Shown here one piece after another: positions 29,628-39,003 of a stretch of DNA of 64,000 bases (positions are counted from its first letter, which is position 1; each line of letters opens with the position of its first letter). Source of the stretch: Streptomyces maremycinicus. Lineage in GTDB: Bacteria; Actinomycetota; Actinomycetes; Streptomycetales; Streptomycetaceae. Where the stretch lies: contig NZ_BBYG01000012.1 of the NCBI RefSeq assembly GCF_001184025.1, forward strand, positions 248,001 to 312,000, written 5' to 3'. The translations under genes and the position numbers were made by a program. A model generated the notes under the pieces. It saw only the letters and a program-made list of their open reading frames with translations, ran no database searches and was not told the DNA's origin.

Positions 29628-30262
29628 GCGCGCGCATCCTTGTCGTCGACAACTACGACAGCTTCGTCTTCAACCTGGTCCAGTACCTGTACCAGCTGGG
29701 CGCCGAGTGCGAGGTCCTGCGCAACGACGAGGTCTCCACGGCCCACGCGCAGGACGGCTTCGACGGTGTGCTGCTCTCCCCCGGGCCGGGAACGCCCGAG
29801 GAGGCCGGGGTCTGCGTCGAGATGGTCCGGCACTGCGCAGCCACCGGTGTCCCCGTCTTCGGCGTCTGCCTGGGCATGCAGTCGATGCAGGTGGCGTACG
29901 GCGGTGTCGTGGACCGGGCGCCGGAGCTGCTGCACGGCAAGACCTCGTCGGTGGAGCACGGGGGCAGGGGCGTGTTCGCCGGCCTGCCGACCCCCTTCAC
30001 CGCGACCCGCTACCACTCGCTGGCCGCCGAGCCGGCGACGGTCCCGGCCGAACTCGAGGTCACGGCCCGTACCCACGACGGGATCATCATGGGCCTGCGC
30101 CACCGTGAACTGCCCGTCGAGGGCGTCCAGTTCCACCCCGAGTCGGTGCTGACCGAGCACGGGCACCGGATGCTGGCCAACTGGCTGGTGGAGTGCGGCG
30201 ACCAGGGCGCGGTGGCGAGGTCGGCGGGGCTCGCCCCGGTGGTGGGCAGGGCCACGGCGTGA
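29624..30262 (+). CDS. pabA: Glutamine amidotransferase, aminodeoxychorismate/anthranilate synthase component II
   Basis: 212-residue class I glutamine amidotransferase that supplies ammonia to a PabB- or TrpE-type partner for p-aminobenzoate (folate) or anthranilate. It starts RILVVDNYDSFVFNLVQYL, has LLSPGPGTPEEAG, the nucleophile Cys in FGVCLGMQSMQ, and the His-Glu pair in VEGVQFHPESVLTEHG. GTG start overlapping the upstream stop; the downstream sortase start overlaps its own stop (GTGA). No partner subunit lies nearby, as in mycobacteria, where the same neighbourhood carries trpG/pabA. Confidence 0.92.
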   Translation: MSARILVVDNYDSFVFNLVQYLYQLGAECEVLRNDEVSTAHAQDGFDGVLLSPGPGTPEEAGVCVEMVRHCAATGVPVFGVCLGMQSMQVAYGGVVDRAPELLHGKTSSVEHGGRGVFAGLPTPFTATRYHSLAAEPATVPAELEVTARTHDGIIMGLRHRELPVEGVQFHPESVLTEHGHRMLANWLVECGDQGAVARSAGLAPVVGRATA

Positions 30263-31317
30263 CCGCGCTGCGCCCCGAGCGCGAGGACTCGTACGGCACG
30301 GCGCCGTACGAGTCGTTCGGCGGTGACGCTCACGGAGCCGGCCGTCCCTACGGCGGGGAGCCGTACCGGCAGCCGGTCGACGAGGAGACGGTGGCGCTGC
30401 GGATACCGCCGTCGTCCGCGTTCGGTCGGGGCTCCATACCCGCTTCTGGCGCCTCGGCGGCCTCTCCCGCCCCTGGAACCCCGGCAGGCGGTCGAGCGGC
30501 CCGCAGAAAGGCCGCCAAGGGCCGTCGTGGGCGTCACGGGGGCCCGGGCGAGGTATCCGAGTCGTACAACGGGGCCGACGCGCCGCCGCGGGACGGGCGG
30601 CCGCTGTCCCGCGTCGAGGCGCGCCGTCGGCAGCGGGCCCGTAAGCCGAGCGCCGCCGTGGTCGTGAGCCGGGCGGTCGGCGAGGTGTTCATCACCACGG
30701 GCGTGCTGATGCTGCTGTTCGTCACCTACCAGCTGTGGTGGACGAACGTGCGGGCGCACGCGCAGGCCGACAAGGAGACCAGCAGCCTCCAGGACGACTG
30801 GGCGAGCGGCAAGGGCGCCCCCGGGGTGTTCTCGCCGGGGCAGGGCTTCGCCATCCTGCACATCCCGAGGCTGGACGTGGTGGTGCCCATCGCCGAGGGC
30901 ATCAGCAACAAGAAGGTGCTCGACAAGGGCATGGTCGGTCACTACGGCGAGAGCCCGCTGAAGACGGCGATGCCCGACGCGAAGACCGGCAACTTCGGGC
31001 TCGCGGGCCACCGCAACACGCACGGTGAGCCGTTCCGCTACATCAACAGGCTCCAGGCGGGCGACGACATCGTCGTCGAGACGCAGGACGAGTACTTCGT
31101 CTACAAGATGACCTCCTCGCTTCCGGTGACCGCGCCCAGCAACACGAGCGTCCTCGACGCCGTGCCGCCGCAGTCCGGGTTCACCGGACCGGGCCGGTAC
31201 ATCACCCTCACCACCTGCACCCCGGAGTTCACCAGCAAGTACCGCTTGATCGTCTGGGGCAAGATGGTCGAGGAACGGCCGCGCAGCAAGGGAAAGCCGG
31301 ATGCGCTCGTCGAGTAG
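30259..31317 (+). CDS. srtE1: Class E sortase SrtE1-like
   Basis: 352 residues from a GTG that overlaps the pabA stop. A very long, Arg/Gly/Pro-rich cytoplasmic N-terminus (about 135 residues) precedes the TM (VGEVFITTGVLMLLFVTYQLWW). The catalytic domain shows AILHIPRLDVVVPI, GHYGESPLKTAMPDAKTGNF, the His in GLAGHRNTHGEPF, and the Cys/Arg in ITLTTCTPEFTSKYRLIVWG. Class E sortases of Streptomyces attach LAXTG proteins such as long chaplins to the wall, and this is the position of srtE1 in S. coelicolor. The next sortase follows after 22 bp. Confidence 0.93.
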   Translation: MTALRPEREDSYGTAPYESFGGDAHGAGRPYGGEPYRQPVDEETVALRIPPSSAFGRGSIPASGASAASPAPGTPAGGRAARRKAAKGRRGRHGGPGEVSESYNGADAPPRDGRPLSRVEARRRQRARKPSAAVVVSRAVGEVFITTGVLMLLFVTYQLWWTNVRAHAQADKETSSLQDDWASGKGAPGVFSPGQGFAILHIPRLDVVVPIAEGISNKKVLDKGMVGHYGESPLKTAMPDAKTGNFGLAGHRNTHGEPFRYINRLQAGDDIVVETQDEYFVYKMTSSLPVTAPSNTSVLDAVPPQSGFTGPGRYITLTTCTPEFTSKYRLIVWGKMVEERPRSKGKPDALVE

Positions 31318-31339
31318 GCGTGCAGTCGAGTAGGGGCAG

Positions 31340-32101
31340 ATGAACGTGGCAGCGACCACCGGCGACACCGAGCACGAAGAGCACGCGCGCGTGGACGCGT
31401 CCGATCCCGCGCCGCGCCGCCGCGGAGGCGGCCGGATCGCGTTCGCCGTCAGTGTCTTCGGCGAACTCCTCATCACGGCGGGCCTGGTGCTGGGCCTGTT
31501 CGTCGTCTACTCCCTGTGGTGGACGAACGTCGTGGCCGACCGGCACGCGGACCGGCAGGGCGACAAGGTGCGCGACAACTGGGCCCAGCAGAAAGGCGGT
31601 CCCGGGGCGCTCGACACCAAGGACGGCATCGGCTTCCTGCACGTGCCCGCCATGAACAACGGCGAGGTGCTGGTCGAGAAGGGCACCTCGTCGAAGATCC
31701 TCAACGACGGCGTCGCCGGCTACTACACCGACCCGTTCAAGGCCGCGCTCCCGACGAGCGGCAAGGAGGGCAACTTCACGCTCGCCGCCCACCGCGACGG
31801 CCACGGCGCGAAGTTCCACAACATCGACAAGCTGGAGAAGGGCGACCCGATCGTCTTCGAGACGAAGGACGACTGGTACGTCTACAAGGTGTACGCCGTC
31901 CTCCCCGAGACCTCGAAGTACAACGTCGAGGTCCTCGGCCCGATCCCCGAGGAGTCCGGCAAGAAGAAGGCCGGCCACTACATCACCCTGACGACCTGCA
32001 CGCCGGTGTACACGAGCCGGTACCGGTACGTGGTGTGGGGGGAGTTGGAGCGGGTGGAGAAGGTGGACGCGGACCGGACCCCGCCGAAGGAACTGAGCTA
32101 G
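31340..32101 (+). CDS. srtE2: Class E sortase SrtE2-like
   Basis: 253 residues. Short cytoplasmic lead, TM (FGELLITAGLVLGLFVVYSLWW), then the sortase domain: GFLHVPAMNNGEVLVEKGTSSKILNDGVAGYY, the His in TLAAHRDGHGAKF, and the Cys/Arg in YITLTTCTPVYTSRYRYVVWGEL. The two neighbouring SrtE enzymes act partly redundantly in aerial development in S. coelicolor. It ends the rightward sortase block, facing pknB across a strong hairpin. Confidence 0.93.
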   Translation: MNVAATTGDTEHEEHARVDASDPAPRRRGGGRIAFAVSVFGELLITAGLVLGLFVVYSLWWTNVVADRHADRQGDKVRDNWAQQKGGPGALDTKDGIGFLHVPAMNNGEVLVEKGTSSKILNDGVAGYYTDPFKAALPTSGKEGNFTLAAHRDGHGAKFHNIDKLEKGDPIVFETKDDWYVYKVYAVLPETSKYNVEVLGPIPEESGKKKAGHYITLTTCTPVYTSRYRYVVWGELERVEKVDADRTPPKELS

Positions 32102-32175
32102 ACCGCGGGGCCCGCGGCCGGCGGGCACCCGGCGCGCGGCACCCGGCCGACGGGCACCCGGCGCGCACAGCACAC

Positions 32176-32221
32176 AAGGGCGTGGGCCCCACCGGATACG
32201 TCCGGTGGGGCCCACGCCCTT
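32176..32221. terminator. Bidirectional terminator, srtE2 / pknB
   Basis: Perfect 21-bp stem from AAGGGCGTGGGCCCC to its complement, with a TACG loop, placed between two convergent genes. Confidence 0.88.
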
Positions 32222-32254
32222 CGCTCTGTGCGGTCGGCTCTTCGTTCTGTGCGG

Positions 32255-34237
32255 TCAACCGCTGGTGCCGCCGAAGAAGTTGATGCCGCCGTTGTTGCCG
32301 CCGTTGTTGTTGTCACCGTTCTTGACGGCGATCAGGTTGACCGTCTGCCCCTTGTTGACGGTGCTTCCGGGGGCCGGGTCCGAGCTGACCACCTGGGCGT
32401 CGTCGTCCGAGTTGCCGGCGATGTTCCCGACGGTCAGACCCGCGTTCTGGAGCGCCTGCTTGGCGTCCTTCACGGTCATGCCCTGGAGGTTGGCCGGGAC
32501 CTGGGTCTGGCTGCTCTTGCCGATCTGGATCTGGACCGTGGAGCCCTTGTCGGCCTGGGAGCCGATGGACGGGACGGTCTGGATGACCTTGCCGACCTGG
32601 TTCTGGTCCTGGGTGTCGACCTCGACGCAGTTGCCCTTGAGGTCGTTCTGCTCCATCTGCGCCTTGGCGTCGTCGCAGCTCTTGTTGGAGACGTCCGGGA
32701 CGGTGGCCTTCTCCTCGGCCTTGGCGATGGTGAGGGTGATGGTGGTCCCCTTCTCCACCTCCTTGCCGAGCTTCAGGCTCTGCTCCAGGACGGTGCCCTC
32801 CTGCTCGGTGGACACCTGCGTCTTGGTCTCGACGACGAGCCCGTACTGGTCGCCCTCCAGGAGCGCCTTGGCGTCCTCGAGGCTCTTGCCGAGAACACTC
32901 GGCACCGCCACCTTCGGCGCCCCGGTCGACACGACGAGGTTGACGGTGGAGTCCTTGTCGACCTTGGTCGCGGCGTCGGGGTCCTGGTCGCAGATCTTGC
33001 CCTTGCTCTGGTCCGCGCAGGGCTTCTCGGTGACCGTTCCGAGCTTGAGGTCGCTGTTGGTCAGCTGTTTCTCGGCGTCGGCCCGGACCTGGCCGACCAG
33101 GTTGGGCACCGCCACCGACTCGTTGTTCACGCCGCCGCTGAACACCCACTTGCCGATCAGCACCGCGCCGACGAGCACCAGCACCGCGGCGACGACCAGC
33201 AGGATCGTCGAGGCATTGGACTTCTTCTGGCGGCGCCGGTCGGGACGGTCGTCGTAGCCGTAGCCGCCGTCGTCCGGGTTCATCGGCGGCAGCATCGAGG
33301 TGGCCCCGGCGTCCGTGGAGCGCAGGGCCGTGGTCGCCTGGTCGTCGCCGTAGCCGCCGTAACCGACCGAGCCCATGGCCGCCGTCGCGCCGACCGGCTG
33401 GCCGTCGAGGCAGGCCTCGATGTCCAGGCGCATCTCGTCGGCGGACTGGTAGCGGTAGTTCGGGTCCTTGACCAGCGCCTTCAGGACGATGGCGTCCATC
33501 TCGGGGGTGATCTCGGGGTCGAAGACGCTCGGGGGCTGCGGCTCCTCGCGGACGTGCTGGTAGGCCACGGCGACCGGGGAGTCCCCGACGAACGGCGGGC
33601 GCACCGTCAGCAGCTCGTAGAGCAGGCAGCCCGACGAGTACAGGTCGGAGCGCGCGTCGACCTGCTCGCCCTTGGCCTGCTCCGGCGAGAGGTACTGGGC
33701 CGTGCCGATGACCGCCGACGTCTGGGTCATCGTCATCCCGGAGTCGCCCATCGCGCGGGCGATGCCGAAGTCCATGACCTTGACCTGGCCGTTGCGCGTC
33801 AGCATGACGTTCGCGGGCTTGATGTCGCGGTGGACGATGCCGGCCCGGTGCGAGTACTCCAGGGCCTGGAGGATGCCGATGGTCATCTCCAGCGTCCGCT
33901 CCGGCAGCAGCTTGCGGCCGGAGTGGAGCAGCTCACGGAGCGTGGAGCCGTCGACGTACTCCATGACGATGTACGGGATCGAGACCCCGTCGATGTAGTC
34001 CTCGCCCGTGTCGTAGACCGCGACGATCGCGGGGTGGTTGAGCGAGGCGGCAGACTGGGCCTCCCGGCGGAACCGGGCCTGGAAGGAAGGGTCGCGCGCG
34101 AGGTCCGCGCGCAGCGTCTTCACCGCCACGGTGCGGCCGAGACGGGTGTCATGCGCGAGATAGACCTCCGCCATGCCACCACGACCGAGCACGTGGCCCA
34201 GCTCGTACCGGCCGCCGAGGCGACGCGGCTCTTCCAT
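32255..34237 (-). CDS. pknB: PASTA-domain Ser/Thr protein kinase PknB
   Basis: 660-residue receptor kinase controlling peptidoglycan synthesis and division. Kinase domain: LGRGGMAEVYLAHD, catalytic Lys in VAVKTLR, HRDIKPANVML, DFGIARAMG and an activation loop with MTMTQTSAVIGTAQYLSPEQ (Thr autophosphorylation sites). A TM helix near residue 350 (ASTILLVVAAVLVLVGAVLIG) leads to four extracytoplasmic PASTA repeats that bind muropeptides or lipid II; the third has an extra Cys pair. The Gly/Asn-rich tail is short. Last gene of the fhaA-to-pknB operon, 169 bp after pbpA. Confidence 0.97.
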   Translation of the reverse strand: MEEPRRLGGRYELGHVLGRGGMAEVYLAHDTRLGRTVAVKTLRADLARDPSFQARFRREAQSAASLNHPAIVAVYDTGEDYIDGVSIPYIVMEYVDGSTLRELLHSGRKLLPERTLEMTIGILQALEYSHRAGIVHRDIKPANVMLTRNGQVKVMDFGIARAMGDSGMTMTQTSAVIGTAQYLSPEQAKGEQVDARSDLYSSGCLLYELLTVRPPFVGDSPVAVAYQHVREEPQPPSVFDPEITPEMDAIVLKALVKDPNYRYQSADEMRLDIEACLDGQPVGATAAMGSVGYGGYGDDQATTALRSTDAGATSMLPPMNPDDGGYGYDDRPDRRRQKKSNASTILLVVAAVLVLVGAVLIGKWVFSGGVNNESVAVPNLVGQVRADAEKQLTNSDLKLGTVTEKPCADQSKGKICDQDPDAATKVDKDSTVNLVVSTGAPKVAVPSVLGKSLEDAKALLEGDQYGLVVETKTQVSTEQEGTVLEQSLKLGKEVEKGTTITLTIAKAEEKATVPDVSNKSCDDAKAQMEQNDLKGNCVEVDTQDQNQVGKVIQTVPSIGSQADKGSTVQIQIGKSSQTQVPANLQGMTVKDAKQALQNAGLTVGNIAGNSDDDAQVVSSDPAPGSTVNKGQTVNLIAVKNGDNNNGGNNGGINFFGGTSG

Positions 34238-34406
34238 AGCTACCTACCAGCCCTCTCCGTCGGTCCCGACCGGCACACGTGTGCGGCCGGAGGCTGCCGT
34301 CCGGGCATACCGTACCCGGACGGCGCTGTGTGACCTGGCCAAGCCCGTCACCCGATACAGGACCGGTATCGCAACGTGCACCGATGTGTAGGCGACGTGA
34401 TGGGGG

Positions 34407-35876
34407 TCACTTCTTGCTGTCGATGACCGCCTTCATCACGTTCCTGGCGATCGGGCCGGCCAGACCGCCACCGGTGATGTCGCCGCGGTCGGCGGCGCCG
34501 TCCTCGACGACGACGGCGACGGCCACCGGGGCGCTGCCGTCGGACAGCTTCGCGTACGAGATGAACCAGGCGTACGGCTTCTCTTTGTTGTTGAGGCCGT
34601 GCTGGGCGGTGCCGGTCTTGCCGCCGACGGTGACGCCGTCGATCTTGGCCTTGCCGCCGGTGCCCTGCGGGTCGTTGACGACGGTCTCCATCATTTCCTG
34701 GAGGGCCTGCGCGGTCTTGGACGAGACGGCCTGGGACAGCTGCTGGGGCTCGGTCGTCTCCAGGGTGTCCAGGTTGGGGGCCTTGAGCTGGTCGACCATG
34801 TACGGCTTCATCAGCTTGCCGTCGTTGGCGACCGCCGAGGCGACCATGGCCATCTGGAGCGGGGTGGCGCGGTTGGAGCCCTGGCCGATGCCGTCCAGGG
34901 AGTTCTGCGGCCGGTTGTCCTCGGGGTAGATCGACTCGGCGGCGCGCACCGGGGTGTCCAGCTCGGCCTCGTTGAAGCCGAACTTCCCGGCCTGCTCGAT
35001 CATCTTCTCGTTGCCGACGTTGTCGGCCATCTTCGCGAAGACGGTGTTGCAGGACACCATGAGCGCGTAGCGCAGCGTGGCGTCCTCGCAGGTGCCGTGC
35101 TCGTTGGTGAGCTTGCTCGAGGACTGCGGCAGCGGGAACGGGTCAGGCGTGTCGGTCTTCTCGTCGATGCCGGAGACCTCGCCGTTCTCCAGCGCGGCGG
35201 CGGCCGTGACCACCTTGAACGTGGAGCCGGGCGGGTAGGTCTCGCGCAGCGCGCGGTTGAGCATCGGGTCGTCGGCGTCGTTCTTCTTCTGGACGGCGTT
35301 CCACGCCTCCTGGTCCGTGTCGGAGGACCCGGCGAACTTCGACGGGTCGTACGACGGGGTGGAGACCAGCGCCAGGATCTTGCCGGTGGACGGCTCGATC
35401 GCGGCGACCGCGCCCTTCTTGTCGCCCAGGCCCTTGTACGCGGCCTTCTGCGCGGCGGCGTTGAGGGTGGTGACGACGCTGCCGCCCTCCTTCTCCTTGC
35501 CCGTGATCATGTCCAGGGTGTTGCGGAAGAAGAGCCGGTCGTCGTTGCCGCTGAGGATGCCGTCCTCGAGCTTCTCCAGCTGGTTGGCGCCGAACGCCTG
35601 CGACGAGTACCCGGTGACCGGCGCCCACATCGCGCCGTTCGACCAGGTGCGCTTGTACTTGTAGTCGCCGGTGGTCTCCACCGAGCCGGTGATGGCCTTG
35701 CCCTCGACGATGATGTCGCCGCGCGGGGTGGAGTAGCGCGTGATGTTGACGCGGCGGTTCTTGGTGTCGCTGGCGAGGCTGTCCGCCTTGACGTACTGGA
35801 GGTAGTTGTCCCGCAGGAGCAGGGTGAGGACCAGGAGGCCGCAGAAGATCGCGATCCGGCGCAGGGGCTTGTTCAT
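34407..35876 (-). CDS. pbpA: Class B penicillin-binding protein PbpA (transpeptidase)
   Basis: 489 residues. One N-terminal TM (IAIFCGLLVLTLLLRDNYLQ), a pedestal region with ITRYSTPRGDI, and a transpeptidase domain with the active-site Ser in YPPGSTFKVVTAA, the SCN-type motif MVSCNTVFAKM, and KTGTAQHG. It crosslinks septal or lateral wall peptidoglycan with the SEDS partner encoded next to it. The ATG overlaps the ftsW/rodA stop (ATGA), so the polymerase and crosslinker are made together. Confidence 0.96.
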   Translation of the reverse strand: MNKPLRRIAIFCGLLVLTLLLRDNYLQYVKADSLASDTKNRRVNITRYSTPRGDIIVEGKAITGSVETTGDYKYKRTWSNGAMWAPVTGYSSQAFGANQLEKLEDGILSGNDDRLFFRNTLDMITGKEKEGGSVVTTLNAAAQKAAYKGLGDKKGAVAAIEPSTGKILALVSTPSYDPSKFAGSSDTDQEAWNAVQKKNDADDPMLNRALRETYPPGSTFKVVTAAAALENGEVSGIDEKTDTPDPFPLPQSSSKLTNEHGTCEDATLRYALMVSCNTVFAKMADNVGNEKMIEQAGKFGFNEAELDTPVRAAESIYPEDNRPQNSLDGIGQGSNRATPLQMAMVASAVANDGKLMKPYMVDQLKAPNLDTLETTEPQQLSQAVSSKTAQALQEMMETVVNDPQGTGGKAKIDGVTVGGKTGTAQHGLNNKEKPYAWFISYAKLSDGSAPVAVAVVVEDGAADRGDITGGGLAGPIARNVMKAVIDSKK

Positions 35877-37312
35877 GACGGGCGGACCACCTGGGTCATC
35901 TCGGCGTCGGGGTTCGAGGCGGGGGCGGGCGCGGGGCGGCGCGCGGTGTCGCTGATACGGATCAGGATGCCGATCAGCGCCCAGTTGGCGATGACGGAGG
36001 AACCGCCGTAGGCCAGGAAGGGCATCGTCATACCGGTCAGCGGGATGAGGCCCATCACACCGCCGGCGACGACGAACACCTGGAGGGCGAAGGCGCCGGA
36101 GAGGCCGATGGCCAGCAGCTTGCCGAACGGGTCGCGGGCGGCCAGCGCGGTGCGCACACCGCGCTCGACGATCAGGCCGTACAGCAGCAGCAGCGCCATG
36201 ATGCCGGCCAGGCCGAGCTCCTCGCCGAAGGTGGCGAGGATGAAGTCGGAGTTGGCGGCGAACTTGATCAGCTCGGAGTGGCCCTGACCCCAGCCGGTGC
36301 CGAGGGTGCCGCCGGAGCCGAACGCCCACAGGGCCTGCATGGCCTGCTCGGAGTGGCCGGCCACGCCTTCCTGGGAGAGCGTGTACTCCTTCATCGGGTC
36401 GAGCCAGGCCTGGACACGCTGCTGGACGTGGCTCTCGAACTGCGCCACGCCGACCGCGCCGGCCGCCGACATCAGCATGCCGAAGACGATCCAGCTGGTC
36501 CGCTCGGTGGCGACGTACAGCATGATGACGAACATTCCGAAGAACAGCAGCGAGGTGCCGAGGTCCGTCTCGAAGACCAGGATCAGGATCGAGATGATCC
36601 AGACGACGATGATCGGGCCGAGGTCGCGGCCGCGCGGCAGGTACAGGCCGAGGACGCGGCGGCTGGCCAGGGCGAGCGCGTCGCGCTTCACCATCAGGTA
36701 GCCGGCGAAGAAGATCGCCAGCACGATCTTGGCGAACTCACCGGGCTGGATGGAGAAACCGGCCACCGAGATCCAGATCTTGGCGCCGTAGATGTTCTGG
36801 CCGAGACCCGGCACGAGCGGCAGCAGCAGCAGGAAGATCGCGCCGACCATGGAGATGTAGGTGTAGCGCTGGAGGACGCGGTGGTCCTTCAGGAAGACCA
36901 GCACCACGACGAACAGCGCGATGCCCATCGCCGTGTACAGCAGCTGGCGCGGCGCGGCGGTACCGGCCTGTTCGATCCGCTGGAGCAGCTTTGACTGGTC
37001 GAGCCGCCAGATGGCGACGAGTCCCAGGCCGTTCAGCAGCGTGGCCACCGGCAGCAGCAGCGGGTCCGCGTACGGCGCGAACTTGCGCACGACGAGGTGC
37101 GCGACGCCGGCCAGCAGGCCGAGGCCGAGGCCGTAGCTCAGGAGGCCGGACGGCACCTGCTCGTTGATGGCGAGGCCCACGTTGGCGTAGGCGAAGACCG
37201 GGATCACGACGGCGAACACCAGGAGCGCGAGCTCGGTGTTGCGCCGGCTCGGGGTGCCGATCGAGCCGATCGTGGACGTGTGGTGCGTCGGCGAGTTGGT
37301 AGTACTGCTCAT
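35873..37312 (-). CDS. ftsW: SEDS peptidoglycan polymerase FtsW/RodA
   Basis: 479-residue polytopic glycosyltransferase of the SEDS family. Hydrophobic throughout with about ten TM helices. The conserved region WISVAGFSIQPGEFAKIVLAIFFAGYL and the C-terminal GVMGLIPLTGMTMPFLAYGGSS with VIANWALIGILIRIS are characteristic. FtsW and RodA cannot be told apart securely here; in Streptomyces this locus is usually called ftsW or rodA depending on the annotator. Upstream neighbour pstP is 27 bp away. Confidence 0.93.
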   Translation of the reverse strand: MSSTTNSPTHHTSTIGSIGTPSRRNTELALLVFAVVIPVFAYANVGLAINEQVPSGLLSYGLGLGLLAGVAHLVVRKFAPYADPLLLPVATLLNGLGLVAIWRLDQSKLLQRIEQAGTAAPRQLLYTAMGIALFVVVLVFLKDHRVLQRYTYISMVGAIFLLLLPLVPGLGQNIYGAKIWISVAGFSIQPGEFAKIVLAIFFAGYLMVKRDALALASRRVLGLYLPRGRDLGPIIVVWIISILILVFETDLGTSLLFFGMFVIMLYVATERTSWIVFGMLMSAAGAVGVAQFESHVQQRVQAWLDPMKEYTLSQEGVAGHSEQAMQALWAFGSGGTLGTGWGQGHSELIKFAANSDFILATFGEELGLAGIMALLLLYGLIVERGVRTALAARDPFGKLLAIGLSGAFALQVFVVAGGVMGLIPLTGMTMPFLAYGGSSVIANWALIGILIRISDTARRPAPAPASNPDAEMTQVVRPS

Positions 37313-37339
37313 CGTGTGACGGGGCCTCTCACGGCTTGC

Positions 37340-38911
37340 CTACTGCTCACCGCACCGCGAGACGACCTTCTGCTCTTCCTCCGAAAGGCTGGGGCCGGGG
37401 GTGGGAGTAGTGGTCGCGGGTGCGGACGGGGACGCGGTTGCCGAGGGGCTCGGCGATGCCTTGGACGTGACGGAGGCGGGCGTGGTTCCCGTGCTGCCGC
37501 CGGTCTGGCCCTCGCCGGTCTTCGAACCGGTCTTGCTCGCCGTGGGGGTCTCGGCGTGCTTCTTGCATGCGGAGGCCTGGACGGCCAGTTCGTCGATCTT
37601 CTTCTGGGCGGCGGACAGGTCGCCCTCGGCGATCGTCGCCTCGACCAGCTTCTGCTGGTAGTCCGGGAGGTACTTGAGTTCGATCTCGGGGTGGTCCTTC
37701 TCCACCTTCGACAGCGAAACCCAGGCCAGGTCCTGGCTGATGCCGCGGTACAGCGCGACGTGCTCGTCCTTGGTGCCGACGTAGTACTGCGTCTGCGTCC
37801 AGCGCCAGCCGCCGTACAGGCCGCCGCCGATCACGGCGAGCGCGAGCACGCTGTAGAAGGATCTCTTCAGCCACTTACGGCCCTTGCGCGGCTTGACGAA
37901 GTCGTCGTCGGTGTAGTCGCCGAAGCCGTCGGTGGGGATGAAACCGGTGATGTCGCCGCCGGAGCCGGGCGGGCCGAACTCGCCGCCCCCGCCGCGTCCT
38001 TGCTGCCGGCGGCCGAGGCCCGAGGCGCGTCCCGCCGGGGTCTGCATGATGCCGTTGTCGTGCAGCTGGAGCTGGTTCTCGGCGACCGCGCCGACCACGA
38101 CCGGGGTGTCGGACAGCTGCCCGGCGAGGGTGTCGCCGGTGTCCAGGTCGAGGACGTCGGCGACGATGACCGTGATGTTGTCGGGGCCGCCGCCGCGCAG
38201 CGCGAGCTGGATCAGCTCCTGCACGGTCTCCTGCGGGCCCTGGTAGCTGGCGAGGGTGTCCTCGAGCGTCTGGTGGGAGACGACGCCGGACAGGCCGTCG
38301 GAGCAGATCAGGTAGCGGTCGCCGGCCCGCACCTCGCGGATCGACAGATCCGGCTCGACATGCTCACCACTGCCCAACGCCCGCATCAGCAGCGACCGTT
38401 GGGGGTGGGTGGTGGCCTCTTCCTCGGTGATGCGGCCCTCGTCGACGAGGCGCTGCACCCAGGTGTGGTCCTGGGTGATCTGGGTCAGGACGCCGTCGCG
38501 CAGCAGATACGCGCGCGAGTCGCCGACATGCACGAGTCCGAGGCGCTGGCCGGTCCACAGCAGGGCGGTCAGGGTGGTCCCCATGCCCTCGAGCTGGGGG
38601 TCCTCCTCGACCAGCGAGCGCAGCTGGTCGTTGGCGCGCTGGACGGCGGTACCGAGCGAGGTGAGGACATCGGAGCCGGGTACGTCGTCGTCGAGCGCGA
38701 CGATGGTGGAGATCGCCTCGGAGGAGGCGACCTCACCGGCGGCGGCGCCGCCCATGCCGTCGGCGATGGCGAGCAGCCGGGGCCCGGCGTAACCGGAGTC
38801 CTCGTTGCCCTCCCGGATCATGCCCTTGTGCGATCCGGCGGCGAAACGCAGTGACAGGCTCATGCGCACCTCGCCCGTCGGCCCCGGGTACAGCCGGTCG
38901 TGTCGAGCCAC
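37340..38911 (-). CDS. pstP: PP2C-family protein phosphatase PstP
   Basis: Metal-dependent Ser/Thr phosphatase that reverses PknB-type phosphorylation. 523 residues from a GTG at 38911 with GGAGGG upstream; an ATG at 38863 (MSLSLRFAAGSHKG) is the alternative but has a poorly spaced site. PP2C motifs: GSHKGMIREGNEDSGY, LAIADGMGGAAAGEVASS, VGDSRAYLLRDG, LICSDGLSGVV and GGGPDNITVIVAD, with the metal-binding Asp residues intact. A linker, a TM (SFYSVLALAVIGGGLYGGW) and a Thr/Ser/Pro-rich outer tail follow. It opposes pknB in the same operon. Confidence 0.95.
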   Translation of the reverse strand: MARHDRLYPGPTGEVRMSLSLRFAAGSHKGMIREGNEDSGYAGPRLLAIADGMGGAAAGEVASSEAISTIVALDDDVPGSDVLTSLGTAVQRANDQLRSLVEEDPQLEGMGTTLTALLWTGQRLGLVHVGDSRAYLLRDGVLTQITQDHTWVQRLVDEGRITEEEATTHPQRSLLMRALGSGEHVEPDLSIREVRAGDRYLICSDGLSGVVSHQTLEDTLASYQGPQETVQELIQLALRGGGPDNITVIVADVLDLDTGDTLAGQLSDTPVVVGAVAENQLQLHDNGIMQTPAGRASGLGRRQQGRGGGGEFGPPGSGGDITGFIPTDGFGDYTDDDFVKPRKGRKWLKRSFYSVLALAVIGGGLYGGWRWTQTQYYVGTKDEHVALYRGISQDLAWVSLSKVEKDHPEIELKYLPDYQQKLVEATIAEGDLSAAQKKIDELAVQASACKKHAETPTASKTGSKTGEGQTGGSTGTTPASVTSKASPSPSATASPSAPATTTPTPGPSLSEEEQKVVSRCGEQ

Positions 38912-39003
38912 ACTGCCCACCCTCCGGTCGGGAGCACTCCGGGGCCATGGGTGCCGGCCGCCGCCGCGTGCTCGCTCCGCTCGCACTCAGTCATGATGTA
39001 GCA

